A stretch of DNA of 64,000 nt from UBA4416 sp963422675 (lineage in GTDB: Bacteria > Bacteroidota > Bacteroidia > B-17B0 > Aurantibacillaceae). The stretch covers positions 992,001 through 1,056,000 of the forward strand of contig CAXVYS010000024.1 of NCBI GenBank assembly GCA_963422675.2. Reading direction: 5' to 3'. Shown one piece after another: positions 26,164-35,201 of the stretch. The position numbers were made by a program, and so were the translations under genes. The first letter of the stretch is position 1. Each line of letters begins with the position of its first letter. The notes under the pieces are model-generated. The model was not told the origin of the DNA, made no database searches, and was given only the letters and a program-made list of their open reading frames with translations.

Positions 26164-26922
26164 ATGATTACAGCAGTTATAATAGATGATGAAATAAAAA
26201 AAGCGAATTACTTAAAAGAAATTATAGAAAGAAATATTAATCATATTCTTTTAAAAGGAATTGCTACGAATGCAGAGGACGGAATCAAATTGATATTAAG
26301 CGAACAACCAAGCATTGTTTTTTTAGATATTGAACTGCAAACTTCTACAGGGTTTGATCTGCTAAACCAAATTAAAGACATTAATTTTTCTGTGATATTC
26401 ACCACAGCCCATGAACATTACGCTCTTAAAGCCATCAAGTTTGCTGCGCTTGATTTTTTATTAAAACCTATCGATGAAGATGAGCTAAAAATTGCTGTAA
26501 ATAAAGCGATAAAGCAACAAAATGAGTCATCGGTGAACAAAAATATTGAAGTCCTGATAAATAATCTGACTAAAAAGAACGATCAAAAAAAGATTGCTAT
26601 CAGCACAAACACAGGCATCATTGTGATTGAAATAAAAGAGATCGTTTATTGTAAAGCCGACGGACCTTATACCACAATTTATTTCGCTACTGGAGAATTA
26701 ATAAGTTCCACACATTTAAAGGAATTTGAAAATTTACTGGTGGAGTTTGGCTTTTTCAGGCTTCATAAATCTTACCTCGTTAACCTTTCTGAAATTAAAA
26801 AGTATAAAAAATCGGAAGACGCTTATGTAATAGTAAGTAATGGCCACCAGGTAAATGTATCTGATAAAAAGAAAGATGAACTCATTCAAAAGCTTTCTAC
26901 CCAGGTAATATTTGTACATTAA
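26164..26922 (+). CDS. LytTR-family response regulator
   Basis: 252 residues from the ATG at 26164. The receiver domain (1-120) has the acidic pair IIDDE, phosphoacceptor Asp55 in VFLDIEL and the conserved Lys in LLKPID. A linker leads to a LytTR DNA-binding domain (about 145-250; IVYCKADGPYTTIY, FRLHKSYLVNL). It is the partner of the kinase directly upstream. Confidence 0.94.
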   Translation: MITAVIIDDEIKKANYLKEIIERNINHILLKGIATNAEDGIKLILSEQPSIVFLDIELQTSTGFDLLNQIKDINFSVIFTTAHEHYALKAIKFAALDFLLKPIDEDELKIAVNKAIKQQNESSVNKNIEVLINNLTKKNDQKKIAISTNTGIIVIEIKEIVYCKADGPYTTIYFATGELISSTHLKEFENLLVEFGFFRLHKSYLVNLSEIKKYKKSEDAYVIVSNGHQVNVSDKKKDELIQKLSTQVIFVH

Positions 26923-26976
26923 GACGTACCAAAAAGTATCCTTTAGTTGACCTTATTTTACTACTTGGAAAATCAA

Positions 26977-27058
26977 TAGTGGAGAAATGCCTCCAACCGT
27001 AACGCTCGAAGAAATGAAAAAACTCAAAGTGATAAAGCCATAAACACATTCTCCACTA
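26977..27058. repeat. 10-bp inverted repeat around an 18-codon ORF
   Basis: TAGTGGAGAA (26977-26986) and TTCTCCACTA (27049-27058) are perfect reverse complements. The 62-base interval is almost filled by an 18-codon ORF from ATG 26987 to TAA 27043. No T run follows either arm, so this is not a classical terminator. Confidence 0.45.
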
Positions 27059-27080
27059 CTGAATTAGTATTCGTAAAAGT

Positions 27081-28232
27081 TTATTCAATCACGATTCTTT
27101 TTGTGATAACCATCTTATCCTCATTTTTTAATTTAACGAGGTACATTCCTGTATTCAGGTGTAAATCAGAAAGGGATAATGTAAAGAGGTAGTTTTCAAA
27201 TTTAAGAGCACTGGAAAATACTTCCCTGCCTGTTATATCACATATTGAAACGTTATAACTACTTCCCGAAGCATTTGTGGTTAATTTAAAATTGATTTGG
27301 TCTTTCGCAGGGTTGGGATAGATTGCCATGTTGTCTTTTGAAGCAGACTCATATATACCTGTTGTCAGTGTTGTATGTTTATTGAAAAATTTCCAGATTT
27401 CTACCGTGTAAGAAATGTCGTTGGCAGCGGTAAGCCAAACGTGGTCTGCCCCTGTTACTTTAAAAAATTCCACTTCTGTATTGTTTTGTCCACCCACATA
27501 GGTATAGTGGTCAACCGTATAACCATCATTTTGCGTATTAGGTAAACTGGTATGCTGTGGTGTTGGATTGCATTGATTGTTACTAACCCAGAATTTTATA
27601 AGAGAATCGGCTCCTATACCTGAAGGGTTTCCTGCAAAAGGAACCGTTCCGTCCGACGTTCCATGGAAATGAGCAATGGATATTTTTTTATTAGGATTAT
27701 AGGAAGTTAAACCAAAACCAAATGTACCTGAAACAGAAGCATAAGCGGTTATCTTACTATTCAGTTCAATCGCTAAACGCTGGGTCATAAATCCACCCAT
27801 TGAAAAACCACAGGCATATACTCTACCGGGATTAATAGCATAGTTGGCTTTAATCGTATCAATCAATGCACTCATAAAAGCAACATCATTAATAGAAGAA
27901 TTGGGATAGTATCCCGAAGATCCTGCTCCCGAGTTCCAGGCGGTTCCTGCGAGTGGATCGCTCATCGCTTGTGGTACCACAACAATAATGTTAGCTGTAT
28001 CCGCTACAACATTCATTCCTATACTACTAAAATTAGTCATATTATCTCCAAGCCCATGAAGCGTTAAAACCAAAGAGGCAGGATGGGAGGCATTGTAATT
28101 AGGTGATTTATACACCCTGTATTGCCGGGAGTTTCCCTGATGAGTAAAGCCTTTATTTTGCCATTGGGCGTAACTATTTGCTGATAATGCTAAGAATAGA
28201 ATAATGTAATTGATCCAGTTTATTTTTTTCAT
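27081..28232 (-). CDS. Secreted esterase/depolymerase (LpqC/PHB depolymerase-like) with T9SS type A domain
   Basis: 383 residues: signal peptide (LALSANSYAQ), an alpha/beta hydrolase domain with the oxyanion segment TLHGLGDN, the nucleophile elbow CGFSMGG, an Asp in HGTSDGTVPF and His in GADHVWL, then a type A sorting domain (IYPNPAKDQINF to the end). This matches feruloyl esterase/polyhydroxybutyrate depolymerase-like enzymes sent out by T9SS. The promoter has a perfect -7 element and two FNR-type boxes, suggesting control by the Crp/Fnr gene next door. Confidence 0.87.
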   Translation of the reverse strand: MKKINWINYIILFLALSANSYAQWQNKGFTHQGNSRQYRVYKSPNYNASHPASLVLTLHGLGDNMTNFSSIGMNVVADTANIIVVVPQAMSDPLAGTAWNSGAGSSGYYPNSSINDVAFMSALIDTIKANYAINPGRVYACGFSMGGFMTQRLAIELNSKITAYASVSGTFGFGLTSYNPNKKISIAHFHGTSDGTVPFAGNPSGIGADSLIKFWVSNNQCNPTPQHTSLPNTQNDGYTVDHYTYVGGQNNTEVEFFKVTGADHVWLTAANDISYTVEIWKFFNKHTTLTTGIYESASKDNMAIYPNPAKDQINFKLTTNASGSSYNVSICDITGREVFSSALKFENYLFTLSLSDLHLNTGMYLVKLKNEDKMVITKRIVIE

Positions 28233-28259
28233 GATTTAGATTTTAAACAAATCTAAATC
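28233..28259 (-). promoter_or_regulatory. Esterase promoter with 11-bp inverted repeat
   Basis: The -7 element TAGATTTG (minus strand, 28248-28255) lies in a perfect inverted repeat: GATTTAGATTT (28233-28243) and AAATCTAAATC (28249-28259) with a 5-base spacer. It could be a repressor site or a 5' mRNA hairpin. Confidence 0.55.
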
Positions 28260-28277
28260 GATGAGATAATTTTTCAC

Positions 28278-28313
28278 TTGATGTTTATCAAAAAGGGATT
28301 TGATATTTGTCAA
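28278..28313. promoter_or_regulatory. Two FNR-type boxes upstream of the esterase
   Basis: TTGATGTTTATCAA (28278-28291) is a perfect TTGAT-N4-ATCAA site; TTGATATTTGTCAA (28300-28313) matches with one change. Centres are 22 bp apart. From the -7 element the start site is near 28242, so the first box is centred near -42, the class II activator position. Confidence 0.65.
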
Positions 28314-28315
28314 AT

Positions 28316-28918
28316 TTATTTTTGTGTGCGAATGCGGCTCAATGTTTCCTGTGTAATCCCTAAGAAGGTGGCAATAAAACTCAAAGGTAATCTTGGAATA
28401 ATTTCTGGAAAACGGGCAATTAATTTTTGATAACGGATCTGAGCCGATTCTGAAACAAGATCTTCTATTCGCTGCTGTTGAGTAATAATAACATAATTAT
28501 AGAGTAACCTGGCAATACGTTCAGACTCAGGATATGTTTTGTAAAAATTTTCCAGATCAGTATAATTGATAACCCATAATGATGATGGTTCAAACAGCTT
28601 TGTGGTTCTCATAGATTCCCGCCTTGTAAGAAAGCTGATAATATCTCCTCCGATTCCTCCCTCTGCATAAAAGCCTGCACCAATCTCTTTTCCATCAATC
28701 AACATTAAGGTACAAAGCAATCCTTTTTCAATGATGTACACTTCATCACAAATTTTACCGGGGACACTTAAAACGTACCCTTTAGGAAATTCTTTCCTTT
28801 TTAGTATAGAAAGAAATCCCAGTTTCGTTTCTTGCGATAAATTATTAACGGCTTGCGCATTTTCATGGCCGCTCGCTATTTTTATTAAATTATATAAGGA
28901 TTCAAATACTTTTTCCAT
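28316..28918 (-). CDS. Crp/Fnr-family transcription regulator
   Basis: 200 residues from the ATG at 28918, which fits the usual N-terminus (an upstream in-frame start would add an unrelated tail). A cyclic-nucleotide-like sensor barrel spans about 20-120 (VYIIEKGLLC); the C-terminal winged helix ends in GITQETLSRIR. The recognition helix has the E-x-x-S-R pattern of FNR, which reads TTGAT. It lacks the N-terminal FNR iron-sulfur cysteines. Two TTGAT boxes lie just after its stop, before the esterase gene. Confidence 0.88.
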   Translation of the reverse strand: MEKVFESLYNLIKIASGHENAQAVNNLSQETKLGFLSILKRKEFPKGYVLSVPGKICDEVYIIEKGLLCTLMLIDGKEIGAGFYAEGGIGGDIISFLTRRESMRTTKLFEPSSLWVINYTDLENFYKTYPESERIARLLYNYVIITQQQRIEDLVSESAQIRYQKLIARFPEIIPRLPLSFIATFLGITQETLSRIRTQK

Positions 28919-29036
28919 GTTAGTTTGATTAAGTGCAAGTACAAACAAAATAAGACTAATATTATTACATTTCATAATTAATTCTAAGCCGGGCAAATTT
29001 TAGCTTTTTTTAGAAGTATCACTTTCTGATTTTATA

Positions 29037-29044
29037 TAGATTTG
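29037..29044 (+). promoter_or_regulatory. -7 element (TAGATTTG) for the rhodanese-like gene
   Basis: Perfect TAnnTTTG, 20 bp before the ATG at 29064. Confidence 0.5.
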
Positions 29045-29063
29045 ATAAAACAAAACATCGGAT

Positions 29064-29486
29064 ATGAAAACCTTATTTATTCTTATAGTTGCCTGCTCAG
29101 GGTTATTCAGTAATTATTTTCAGGCACCTACCTGGAAAAAGGAGCAGTTGATGTCTACGAAAGAACTTGCAGATAAAATACAAACCAATGCTAAGGATAA
29201 GCCTCTTGTTTTTAATGTAGGACCAATGGAAAACATTAAATCTGCGGTTGCCGTGGGAGTTGCTACAAACATTACTTTTAGCGACCGAATGAAAGCTACG
29301 CTGGCTATGGAAAATAAAACCAAAGCCATTGTTGTTTATTGCGGATGCTGTTCTTACTCAAGCTGCCCGAATATTAAACCGGCTTATGACGCCTTATTGG
29401 CCCAGGGATTTAAAAATACCAAAGTTTTAGAATTACCCGAAGGTATTAAACCCGACTGGGTTGCCAAAGGTTATCCTATGGAATAA
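29064..29486 (+). CDS. Exported rhodanese-like protein
   Basis: 140 residues with a signal peptide and a rhodanese-fold body: FNVGPMENIKSA in the place of the usual D-R segment, and a loop IVVYCGCCSYSSCPN carrying four cysteines where rhodanese has its active Cys. Periplasmic rhodaneses move sulfur or thiols. The gene is divergent from the Crp/Fnr regulator (145 bp apart), so the two may share control. Which cysteine is active is not clear. Confidence 0.75.
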   Translation: MKTLFILIVACSGLFSNYFQAPTWKKEQLMSTKELADKIQTNAKDKPLVFNVGPMENIKSAVAVGVATNITFSDRMKATLAMENKTKAIVVYCGCCSYSSCPNIKPAYDALLAQGFKNTKVLELPEGIKPDWVAKGYPME

Positions 29487-29620
29487 GTATCAATGTTTTT
29501 TTCCGGGATCAATTCTATTGTTGAGAACGAATACACTTTTGTTGTGTATAAAACAGAAATCTATCTGGATGAGAAATCCAGACTACACTTTTCTCAGTTG
29601 GAGTATGTTAACAGTGATTT

Positions 29621-30832
29621 TTAGTCTTCGTTATGTTTAGAGGTTGAGTTTAATTTGTACCAGCTTTGATTCAGTACAAAAATGATGGACACTAAAATAA
29701 ATAGCGTCACCAGTAAATAAGTGAAGAGAGATAGCTGTAAATTTATACCGGTCAGGATCAAAAATATAATGATACCTATCCAAAGAATGTTCTGCACCTT
29801 CTTTTTAAAATTAGTAGTATCGGAGGGGTATTCCAGGAAGAATAACATCGTATTTATTCCTAAAAGAAACAAGCTTAATGAGAAACCAAAGGTCATTTTT
29901 AAAATATTCAAATGAAGATTTATGTGAGAGAAACTTTCGAATAGCTCACTAAGCGTTACACTCAACAGGCCTAAAGCTATGAGGGTTGGTATGTATAACA
30001 GTTCCAGTAAGCTGCTGTTAATCATTCCTCTTTTGCAATTTCTATCGGATATTAAAGTGAAGAATATCCACCATAAGGAGAAAACAATAGAAATGGCCAG
30101 TCCGAAATTGAGCCAGATTTTGAAACTTAATTCTTTAAGCCCACTCACACCATTTACAACACCTAATGCAACTTCTCCAAAAATAATAATTGTAAAGAGT
30201 CCCAGCCTTTCAGACATACTTGAGGAAAGAGTTAATTCGAGGGATTCTTTTTTTAATAATGTGTGAGTTAAAAATGGTGGGGCATAGTTCAATAAAAGCG
30301 TTATATAAAAGATAATCCTAACGTAAGGTTGTTCTAAAAATAAAGTCAAAAACATTAACGCAAAAGATATTAGATAAATGATGGTGTAAGGCCTATTGAG
30401 TTTACGGTGATGTTTATCGTAAATACCAACGCTCCACCATAGGTAGGTAATAAAAACCTGCATAAACATAACAGCAATGGTAGCATTGAACAACCTGTTA
30501 GGAGGAGCACTATCGAGGGTGATAACCAAAGCGGAAACAATCATCATTTGCCAGAGGGTCATGAGCCGTGTTCTTAAACCGGCAGACCCATGCAGGTCAT
30601 GGTACAAGCTACCATTGAGCCACCCCCAAAAGATCATGACGAAAAAATAAAGATAATCCAGCATCCCTGAAAAACTAAAATTTGTAGCCAGGTGATGTGT
30701 TATTTTTGAAATGGCTATTACATATACGAGATCATAAAATAATTCCAGCCAACTTATTTTACGTTCCTCAAATTGTGTTGTGAATTTTTTAGGTGGCCCC
30801 CACCAGGTGTTTGATTTTTTAGTTGCTGCCAT
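29621..30832 (-). CDS. Low temperature requirement A (LtrA) family membrane protein
   Basis: 403 residues from the ATG at 30832; a GTG six bases upstream is also open. About ten membrane helices. The N-terminus WGPPKKFTTQFEERKISWLELFYDLVYV is cut short here but its core, WLELFYDLVYV, is the LtrA signature, with ERLGLFTIIIFGE further on. LtrA was linked to growth at low temperature in Listeria; the molecular role is unknown. Confidence 0.87.
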   Translation of the reverse strand: MAATKKSNTWWGPPKKFTTQFEERKISWLELFYDLVYVIAISKITHHLATNFSFSGMLDYLYFFVMIFWGWLNGSLYHDLHGSAGLRTRLMTLWQMMIVSALVITLDSAPPNRLFNATIAVMFMQVFITYLWWSVGIYDKHHRKLNRPYTIIYLISFALMFLTLFLEQPYVRIIFYITLLLNYAPPFLTHTLLKKESLELTLSSSMSERLGLFTIIIFGEVALGVVNGVSGLKELSFKIWLNFGLAISIVFSLWWIFFTLISDRNCKRGMINSSLLELLYIPTLIALGLLSVTLSELFESFSHINLHLNILKMTFGFSLSLFLLGINTMLFFLEYPSDTTNFKKKVQNILWIGIIIFLILTGINLQLSLFTYLLVTLFILVSIIFVLNQSWYKLNSTSKHNED

Positions 30833-30878
30833 ACGCACTGCTATTTAGTTGATTTCACGGGGAGCTTAATGCACAAAT

Positions 30879-32516
30879 TTATATTTCCCCGATTAGTTTT
30901 TCTAATTCATTATTAAATTTATCCTCTAGTGTATCGTTCCATAACAATAGGGTTTTCATATATAAAGAAAGTTCTATTCTGTGTTTTTTTACAGTTTCAA
31001 TATCAAAATACAATAAAGCGGTACGACGAATGAAGAAATCACCTGGTGTAGCACACATTTCCTTTTCAATAGCATACCTTAACTGTGCGCGAAGTAAAAT
31101 CGGTAATCCGTTTTTTTCTTCTTTTAAGGTTTCAATAATAGCGTAAAGTTCATCGGTATTAGATCCGTAAAGATGGATTAACTTCTCCGTTTCGCCAATT
31201 GACAAGCCTAAAGCAAGACCCTGTGCAGTTTTACTTTTTACAAATTCAGAAAAAAGAAGTCCCCGGTTTATGTTACCTCCCGAAAGTTGAATGTTATCGG
31301 TGGTGCACTCTGCGATCTTTATTTTTTCACTTCCCGCGTATTTTTTCGCAACAATATCTACTACCCGCTGTGCCATTTTACGATAGCCCGTAAGTTTGCC
31401 TCCGGCAATGGTAATTAGCCCGGAACCTGAAATAAACACTTCATCTTTTCGTGAAATTTCAGAAGGTCCTTTTCCTGGTTTATGTATTAAAGGTCGTAAA
31501 CCTGCCCAGCCCGATTCTATGTCTGTTAGCCCAAGTTTGCTTTCAGGAAAATAATCATTCACGCATGTTAAAAGGTACTCTTTATCTTCAATGGTTATTT
31601 TAGGACTCACTAAATCTCCTTTATAAAACGTATCGGTTGTGCCAATATAGGTTTTGCCATCGCGTGGAATAACAAATAGCATCCGTTTATCATATGTATC
31701 AAAATAAGCAGATTGTTTAACCGGTAATTTTTTTGCGTCAACAACAATGTGAACACCTTTTGTAATATGTAGTTTATGTTCCCCGTGTTTTTTCTCCAAA
31801 TCATCTATATCATCTACCCATGGGCCTGTTGCATTAATCACATACGTTGCTTTTATTTCATAGGTTTTATCAGAGAGTTGATCTATTACTTTGGCTCCTG
31901 CAATTTTATCATTCTCATAAATAAACGCTGTTGCTTTTGTATAGTTAATAGCGAGGGCGCCTCTGTTAACCCCTTCCTTCATTACTTCAATGGTAAGGCG
32001 CGCATCATCCGTTCGGTATTCGTAAAAAACAATTCCGCCTAATAATAAATCTTTTCGGAGTAATGGTTCTGCTGCAAGGGTTTCTTCAATGGTTAAAACA
32101 GTATGCAGTTCACTTTTTTTAACTCCTGCCAGCCACTCGTAAAACCGCATGGCAACTCTTGCCGAGAATTTCCCCAAAGAACCATTTTTTACAATTGGTA
32201 AAAGCATCCGTTCAGGCTTTGTAAGGTGAGGTGCAATGCGGTGAATAATTTCTCTTTCCTTTCCCACTTCAGCAACTAGTTTAAATTCCAATTGCTTTAA
32301 ATACCTTAAACCACCGTGAATCAATTTTGTAGAACGGCCGGAAGTACCCGAAGCAAAATCCTGCATTTCTATCAAAGCAACCTTTAATCCCCTGGCCGTT
32401 GCATCTAAAGCGATTCCTGCTCCGGTAATTCCTCCGCCAATGATTAACACATCAAATGAGGAATTACTCATTTGTTCAATAATAGCGGCTCTGTTTTTTT
32501 CTGAGAAAGAATTCAA
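30879..32516 (-). CDS. glpD: Glycerol-3-phosphate dehydrogenase GlpD
   Basis: 545 residues. The FAD loop LIIGGGITGAGIALDA near residue 24, then DFASGTSGRSTKLIHGG and GLRYL, are hallmark GlpD blocks. It oxidises glycerol-3-phosphate to dihydroxyacetone phosphate at the membrane and passes electrons to quinone. The start is TTG at 32516, or ATG at 32471, which would cut the family-typical N-terminal helix. It is in the same frame as glpQ, separated by TAA and one codon. Confidence 0.93.
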   Translation of the reverse strand: MNSFSEKNRAAIIEQMSNSSFDVLIIGGGITGAGIALDATARGLKVALIEMQDFASGTSGRSTKLIHGGLRYLKQLEFKLVAEVGKEREIIHRIAPHLTKPERMLLPIVKNGSLGKFSARVAMRFYEWLAGVKKSELHTVLTIEETLAAEPLLRKDLLLGGIVFYEYRTDDARLTIEVMKEGVNRGALAINYTKATAFIYENDKIAGAKVIDQLSDKTYEIKATYVINATGPWVDDIDDLEKKHGEHKLHITKGVHIVVDAKKLPVKQSAYFDTYDKRMLFVIPRDGKTYIGTTDTFYKGDLVSPKITIEDKEYLLTCVNDYFPESKLGLTDIESGWAGLRPLIHKPGKGPSEISRKDEVFISGSGLITIAGGKLTGYRKMAQRVVDIVAKKYAGSEKIKIAECTTDNIQLSGGNINRGLLFSEFVKSKTAQGLALGLSIGETEKLIHLYGSNTDELYAIIETLKEEKNGLPILLRAQLRYAIEKEMCATPGDFFIRRTALLYFDIETVKKHRIELSLYMKTLLLWNDTLEDKFNNELEKLIGEI

Positions 32517-32519
32517 GGG

Positions 32520-33359
32520 TTAGGGATTTTTTATTAATTCAATGACTCTATCGGGGTAATCGCTGATAATGCCATCAACGCCCCATGCGATCATTTTTTT
32601 GATATCTGTTAGTTCATTTACAGTCCAGGGAATAAGCTTCATATTATAGTCATGAACTTTTTTTATAAGCGCATCGTCTATCAAATAAAAGTCAGGACTA
32701 TAGGTATCAGGAATAAATCCAAGTCGTTTCAAATTAATTTCCAAACCATCTTCGTTCTCAACTAACAAAGCCATTTGTATGGTAGTATCTTTCTTTTTTA
32801 TTTCTTGTAATACTCTAACATCAAAGGATTGAAGATTGATTCTCTCAGTAATTGTATGTTTTTCGATTTCAGCGTATACTAACTCAACAAATGGTTTTGG
32901 ATCGGGGTTAAAGACATTATCTTCTCCTTCTTCACTTTTTATTTCAATATTGTATTTTATTGCCGGTAATTGATGTTCTTTCGTCAATGATTCAACAGTT
33001 TTAATGACTTCGGAGAGTAAAGGTTTGTGTTCTGCTATTTTTTTTTGAAAAGGAAATCCTTTGTTACCCCTTATTCCGCAATCGTATTGCGCAATTTCGG
33101 CATAAGCCATATTGTAGAGGTTATATTTGTATTTCGAATCCGGTTCTACTTCTTTTCCATTTGGGCAAGTGCAAAAATGGTCATTCATCCAGGCCTCATG
33201 CGAAACAACTACCTGCAAATCTTTAGATACGATAACATCCATTTCTATGGTATCAACACCCAATTTTACGGCTTCAATAAAGGAAGTGATCGTGTTTTCC
33301 GGAAACAAACCTCTTGCACCACGGTGCCCCTGAATGTCTATTTTTTTGTGATTTTGCAT
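32520..33359 (-). CDS. glpQ: Glycerophosphodiester phosphodiesterase
   Basis: 279 residues. The GDPD catalytic pattern is present: QGHRGARGLFPENT, then TIEMDVIVSKD and VVVSHE. A second block, WTVNELTDIKKMIAWGVDG, closes the barrel. It releases glycerol-3-phosphate from deacylated phospholipids, which GlpD just downstream oxidises. No signal peptide is visible, so it is probably cytosolic. Confidence 0.92.
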   Translation of the reverse strand: MQNHKKIDIQGHRGARGLFPENTITSFIEAVKLGVDTIEMDVIVSKDLQVVVSHEAWMNDHFCTCPNGKEVEPDSKYKYNLYNMAYAEIAQYDCGIRGNKGFPFQKKIAEHKPLLSEVIKTVESLTKEHQLPAIKYNIEIKSEEGEDNVFNPDPKPFVELVYAEIEKHTITERINLQSFDVRVLQEIKKKDTTIQMALLVENEDGLEINLKRLGFIPDTYSPDFYLIDDALIKKVHDYNMKLIPWTVNELTDIKKMIAWGVDGIISDYPDRVIELIKNP

Positions 33360-33396
33360 GATCGCAAGAATGATTAAATAAATAGAATGCCTTTAT

Positions 33397-33404
33397 CAAA
33401 TATA
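33397..33404 (-). promoter_or_regulatory. -7 element (TATATTTG) for glpQ-glpD
   Basis: Perfect TAnnTTTG on the minus strand, 38 bp before the glpQ ATG. No convincing -33 element. Confidence 0.45.
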
Positions 33405-33412
33405 ATGATCTT

Positions 33413-35158
33413 TTATTGCTTTTTAGATTTAAGATGTTCTAAATTTTCTTTTAAAATTTCTAAGAGTTTGTCATTTTGTTCTGTTGCCATCGCTACCGCT
33501 TTTTCTTCGTTAAGAATGGCGAGTTCTATTTTATTGTTTTTTTCAAGAGCAGATGCGTAACTATCGTAGGTGTTGCAAGACTTTGGGAAGAGCTCTATAT
33601 TTAGTTTTAAAACTAATTCGGCATTATCTAATCTGTTTTCGATTAAAAACTGGTAACCAATATCATTTAAAAGGGATTCTTTTTCGGATTCGTTTGTACT
33701 ATACAGAGTTACTGCTTGTTTGTAATTTTCAATCGCTTCTTTGGGATTATTATTTTTCAATAATATATTTCCACAGGATGCAAAAACAACGGATGATTTT
33801 GGAAAGAGTTCTTTGCAGAAGTTTAGAACAGAGATAGCGTCCTCTGTTCTGGCATCGTTTACTAATTTATCTCCCAGGGTAACCATTTCTTCTTCTGAGA
33901 TATAGTAATTTTGTCTTTCTGTTTCTTTTAATTTTTTAAAATCTGCCAAAGCAGCATTAAATCCTTTAGAGTAAATTTCACAACCAAATTTTTGAACCAA
34001 TGACATACGCAACGGATTTCTATACTTTTGATGGTTGAGGATTCTGAAACAAGCAATACCTTTTAAATCGCAGGCTGCATAATCATAATTATCGGTGACG
34101 ATTACTGTTTGTTTTTTATCCGGGTTACGGAGATAAATTGACCTCGAACCTAAACTACGTCCTTTGTGCCAGAGAATGTTTCCGCAGCTTTTATCAATGG
34201 AAATTAACCAACCTAACCCATAATAGGAGGGAATAGGAGCGCGCATATCTTTGGCAGTATCTCCATTTGTTAACACAAAAGGGGTGTAAGCAAGGTCTTG
34301 CGATGTATTACTTAGGATAATTTTGTTACGCAATGCAACATCAAATTTTTCAAGGTCATAAACCGTTGAATAAACATTGCTTGAACCAACAAAGAAAAAG
34401 TTGGATTTTATAGAGTCGATTTTTGTAACCTCGCAGGAAGCAATGCTTTCGAACATGTGTGGGACTAACAACTCTTTTTCGGAAATATTTTTTGGTAGCC
34501 ACTCTTTCACATTTTTAGTTTCCGGAATAAATGTTCTTTTCATGCCGGCTGGTGTAAAAATATTTTGCTGCATATAAGTCGCAAATTTCATTTTTGCAAC
34601 CCGTTCAACAATTACAGCTAATACCTCATATCCCAGGTTCGAATATTCCCATTTACTTCCAGGAGAAAACAGGGGTTGAATGTTATACTTAATCAGCAGG
34701 CTAATGATACTGTCATTTGTTATAGAATTACTTAGATCAATGCCGTCTATTTGATCAAGGATTGCCGTTAATCCTGATGTATGGGACAAAAGATGCTTAA
34801 TGCAAATATTTTCGTAGGGGAACTCAGGAATGTATTTATTGACTTTATCGTCGATACTAAGCAGTTTTTTTTCCTGTAATTGTAAAATGGCAACCGATGT
34901 AAATGGTTTTGATATGGATCCAATGTTAAATATTGAATTATGGACAAGCTTTTCTTTTGTTTGATGGTTGCGGTAACCAACAGCTCTTTCATAGAATGGT
35001 TTGTGATTAACGGTTACAAGTATATCTCCATTAAAACAAGCATTTTTGGCATATAACGTTAGAAGTGAATCCAACAATGTTATTTCAGGAATTTGGGCAA
35101 TGACGCTATTCATTTTGAAAATGGTCATTAACAGGAATGTGAATTTCCAGCGTTTCAT
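33413..35158 (-). CDS. Serine hydrolase (class C beta-lactamase-like) with C-terminal TPRs
   Basis: 581 residues: signal peptide, then a penicillin-binding-protein-like domain with the SxxK motif (Ser81-Lys84 in GSISKPF), YSN (172-174) and a C-terminal HKG in place of KTG. About 150 residues of TPR-like helices follow (430-581; NPKEAIENYKQAV). Such exported enzymes act as D-amino-acid or peptide hydrolases; substrate unknown. It is third in an apparent sigma factor/membrane protein/serine hydrolase operon. Confidence 0.85.
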   Translation of the reverse strand: MKRWKFTFLLMTIFKMNSVIAQIPEITLLDSLLTLYAKNACFNGDILVTVNHKPFYERAVGYRNHQTKEKLVHNSIFNIGSISKPFTSVAILQLQEKKLLSIDDKVNKYIPEFPYENICIKHLLSHTSGLTAILDQIDGIDLSNSITNDSIISLLIKYNIQPLFSPGSKWEYSNLGYEVLAVIVERVAKMKFATYMQQNIFTPAGMKRTFIPETKNVKEWLPKNISEKELLVPHMFESIASCEVTKIDSIKSNFFFVGSSNVYSTVYDLEKFDVALRNKIILSNTSQDLAYTPFVLTNGDTAKDMRAPIPSYYGLGWLISIDKSCGNILWHKGRSLGSRSIYLRNPDKKQTVIVTDNYDYAACDLKGIACFRILNHQKYRNPLRMSLVQKFGCEIYSKGFNAALADFKKLKETERQNYYISEEEMVTLGDKLVNDARTEDAISVLNFCKELFPKSSVVFASCGNILLKNNNPKEAIENYKQAVTLYSTNESEKESLLNDIGYQFLIENRLDNAELVLKLNIELFPKSCNTYDSYASALEKNNKIELAILNEEKAVAMATEQNDKLLEILKENLEHLKSKKQ

Positions 35159-35201
35159 ACTATAAGTTTTAAAATAAAATTATTGAATAGAACATTTGTT
35201 A

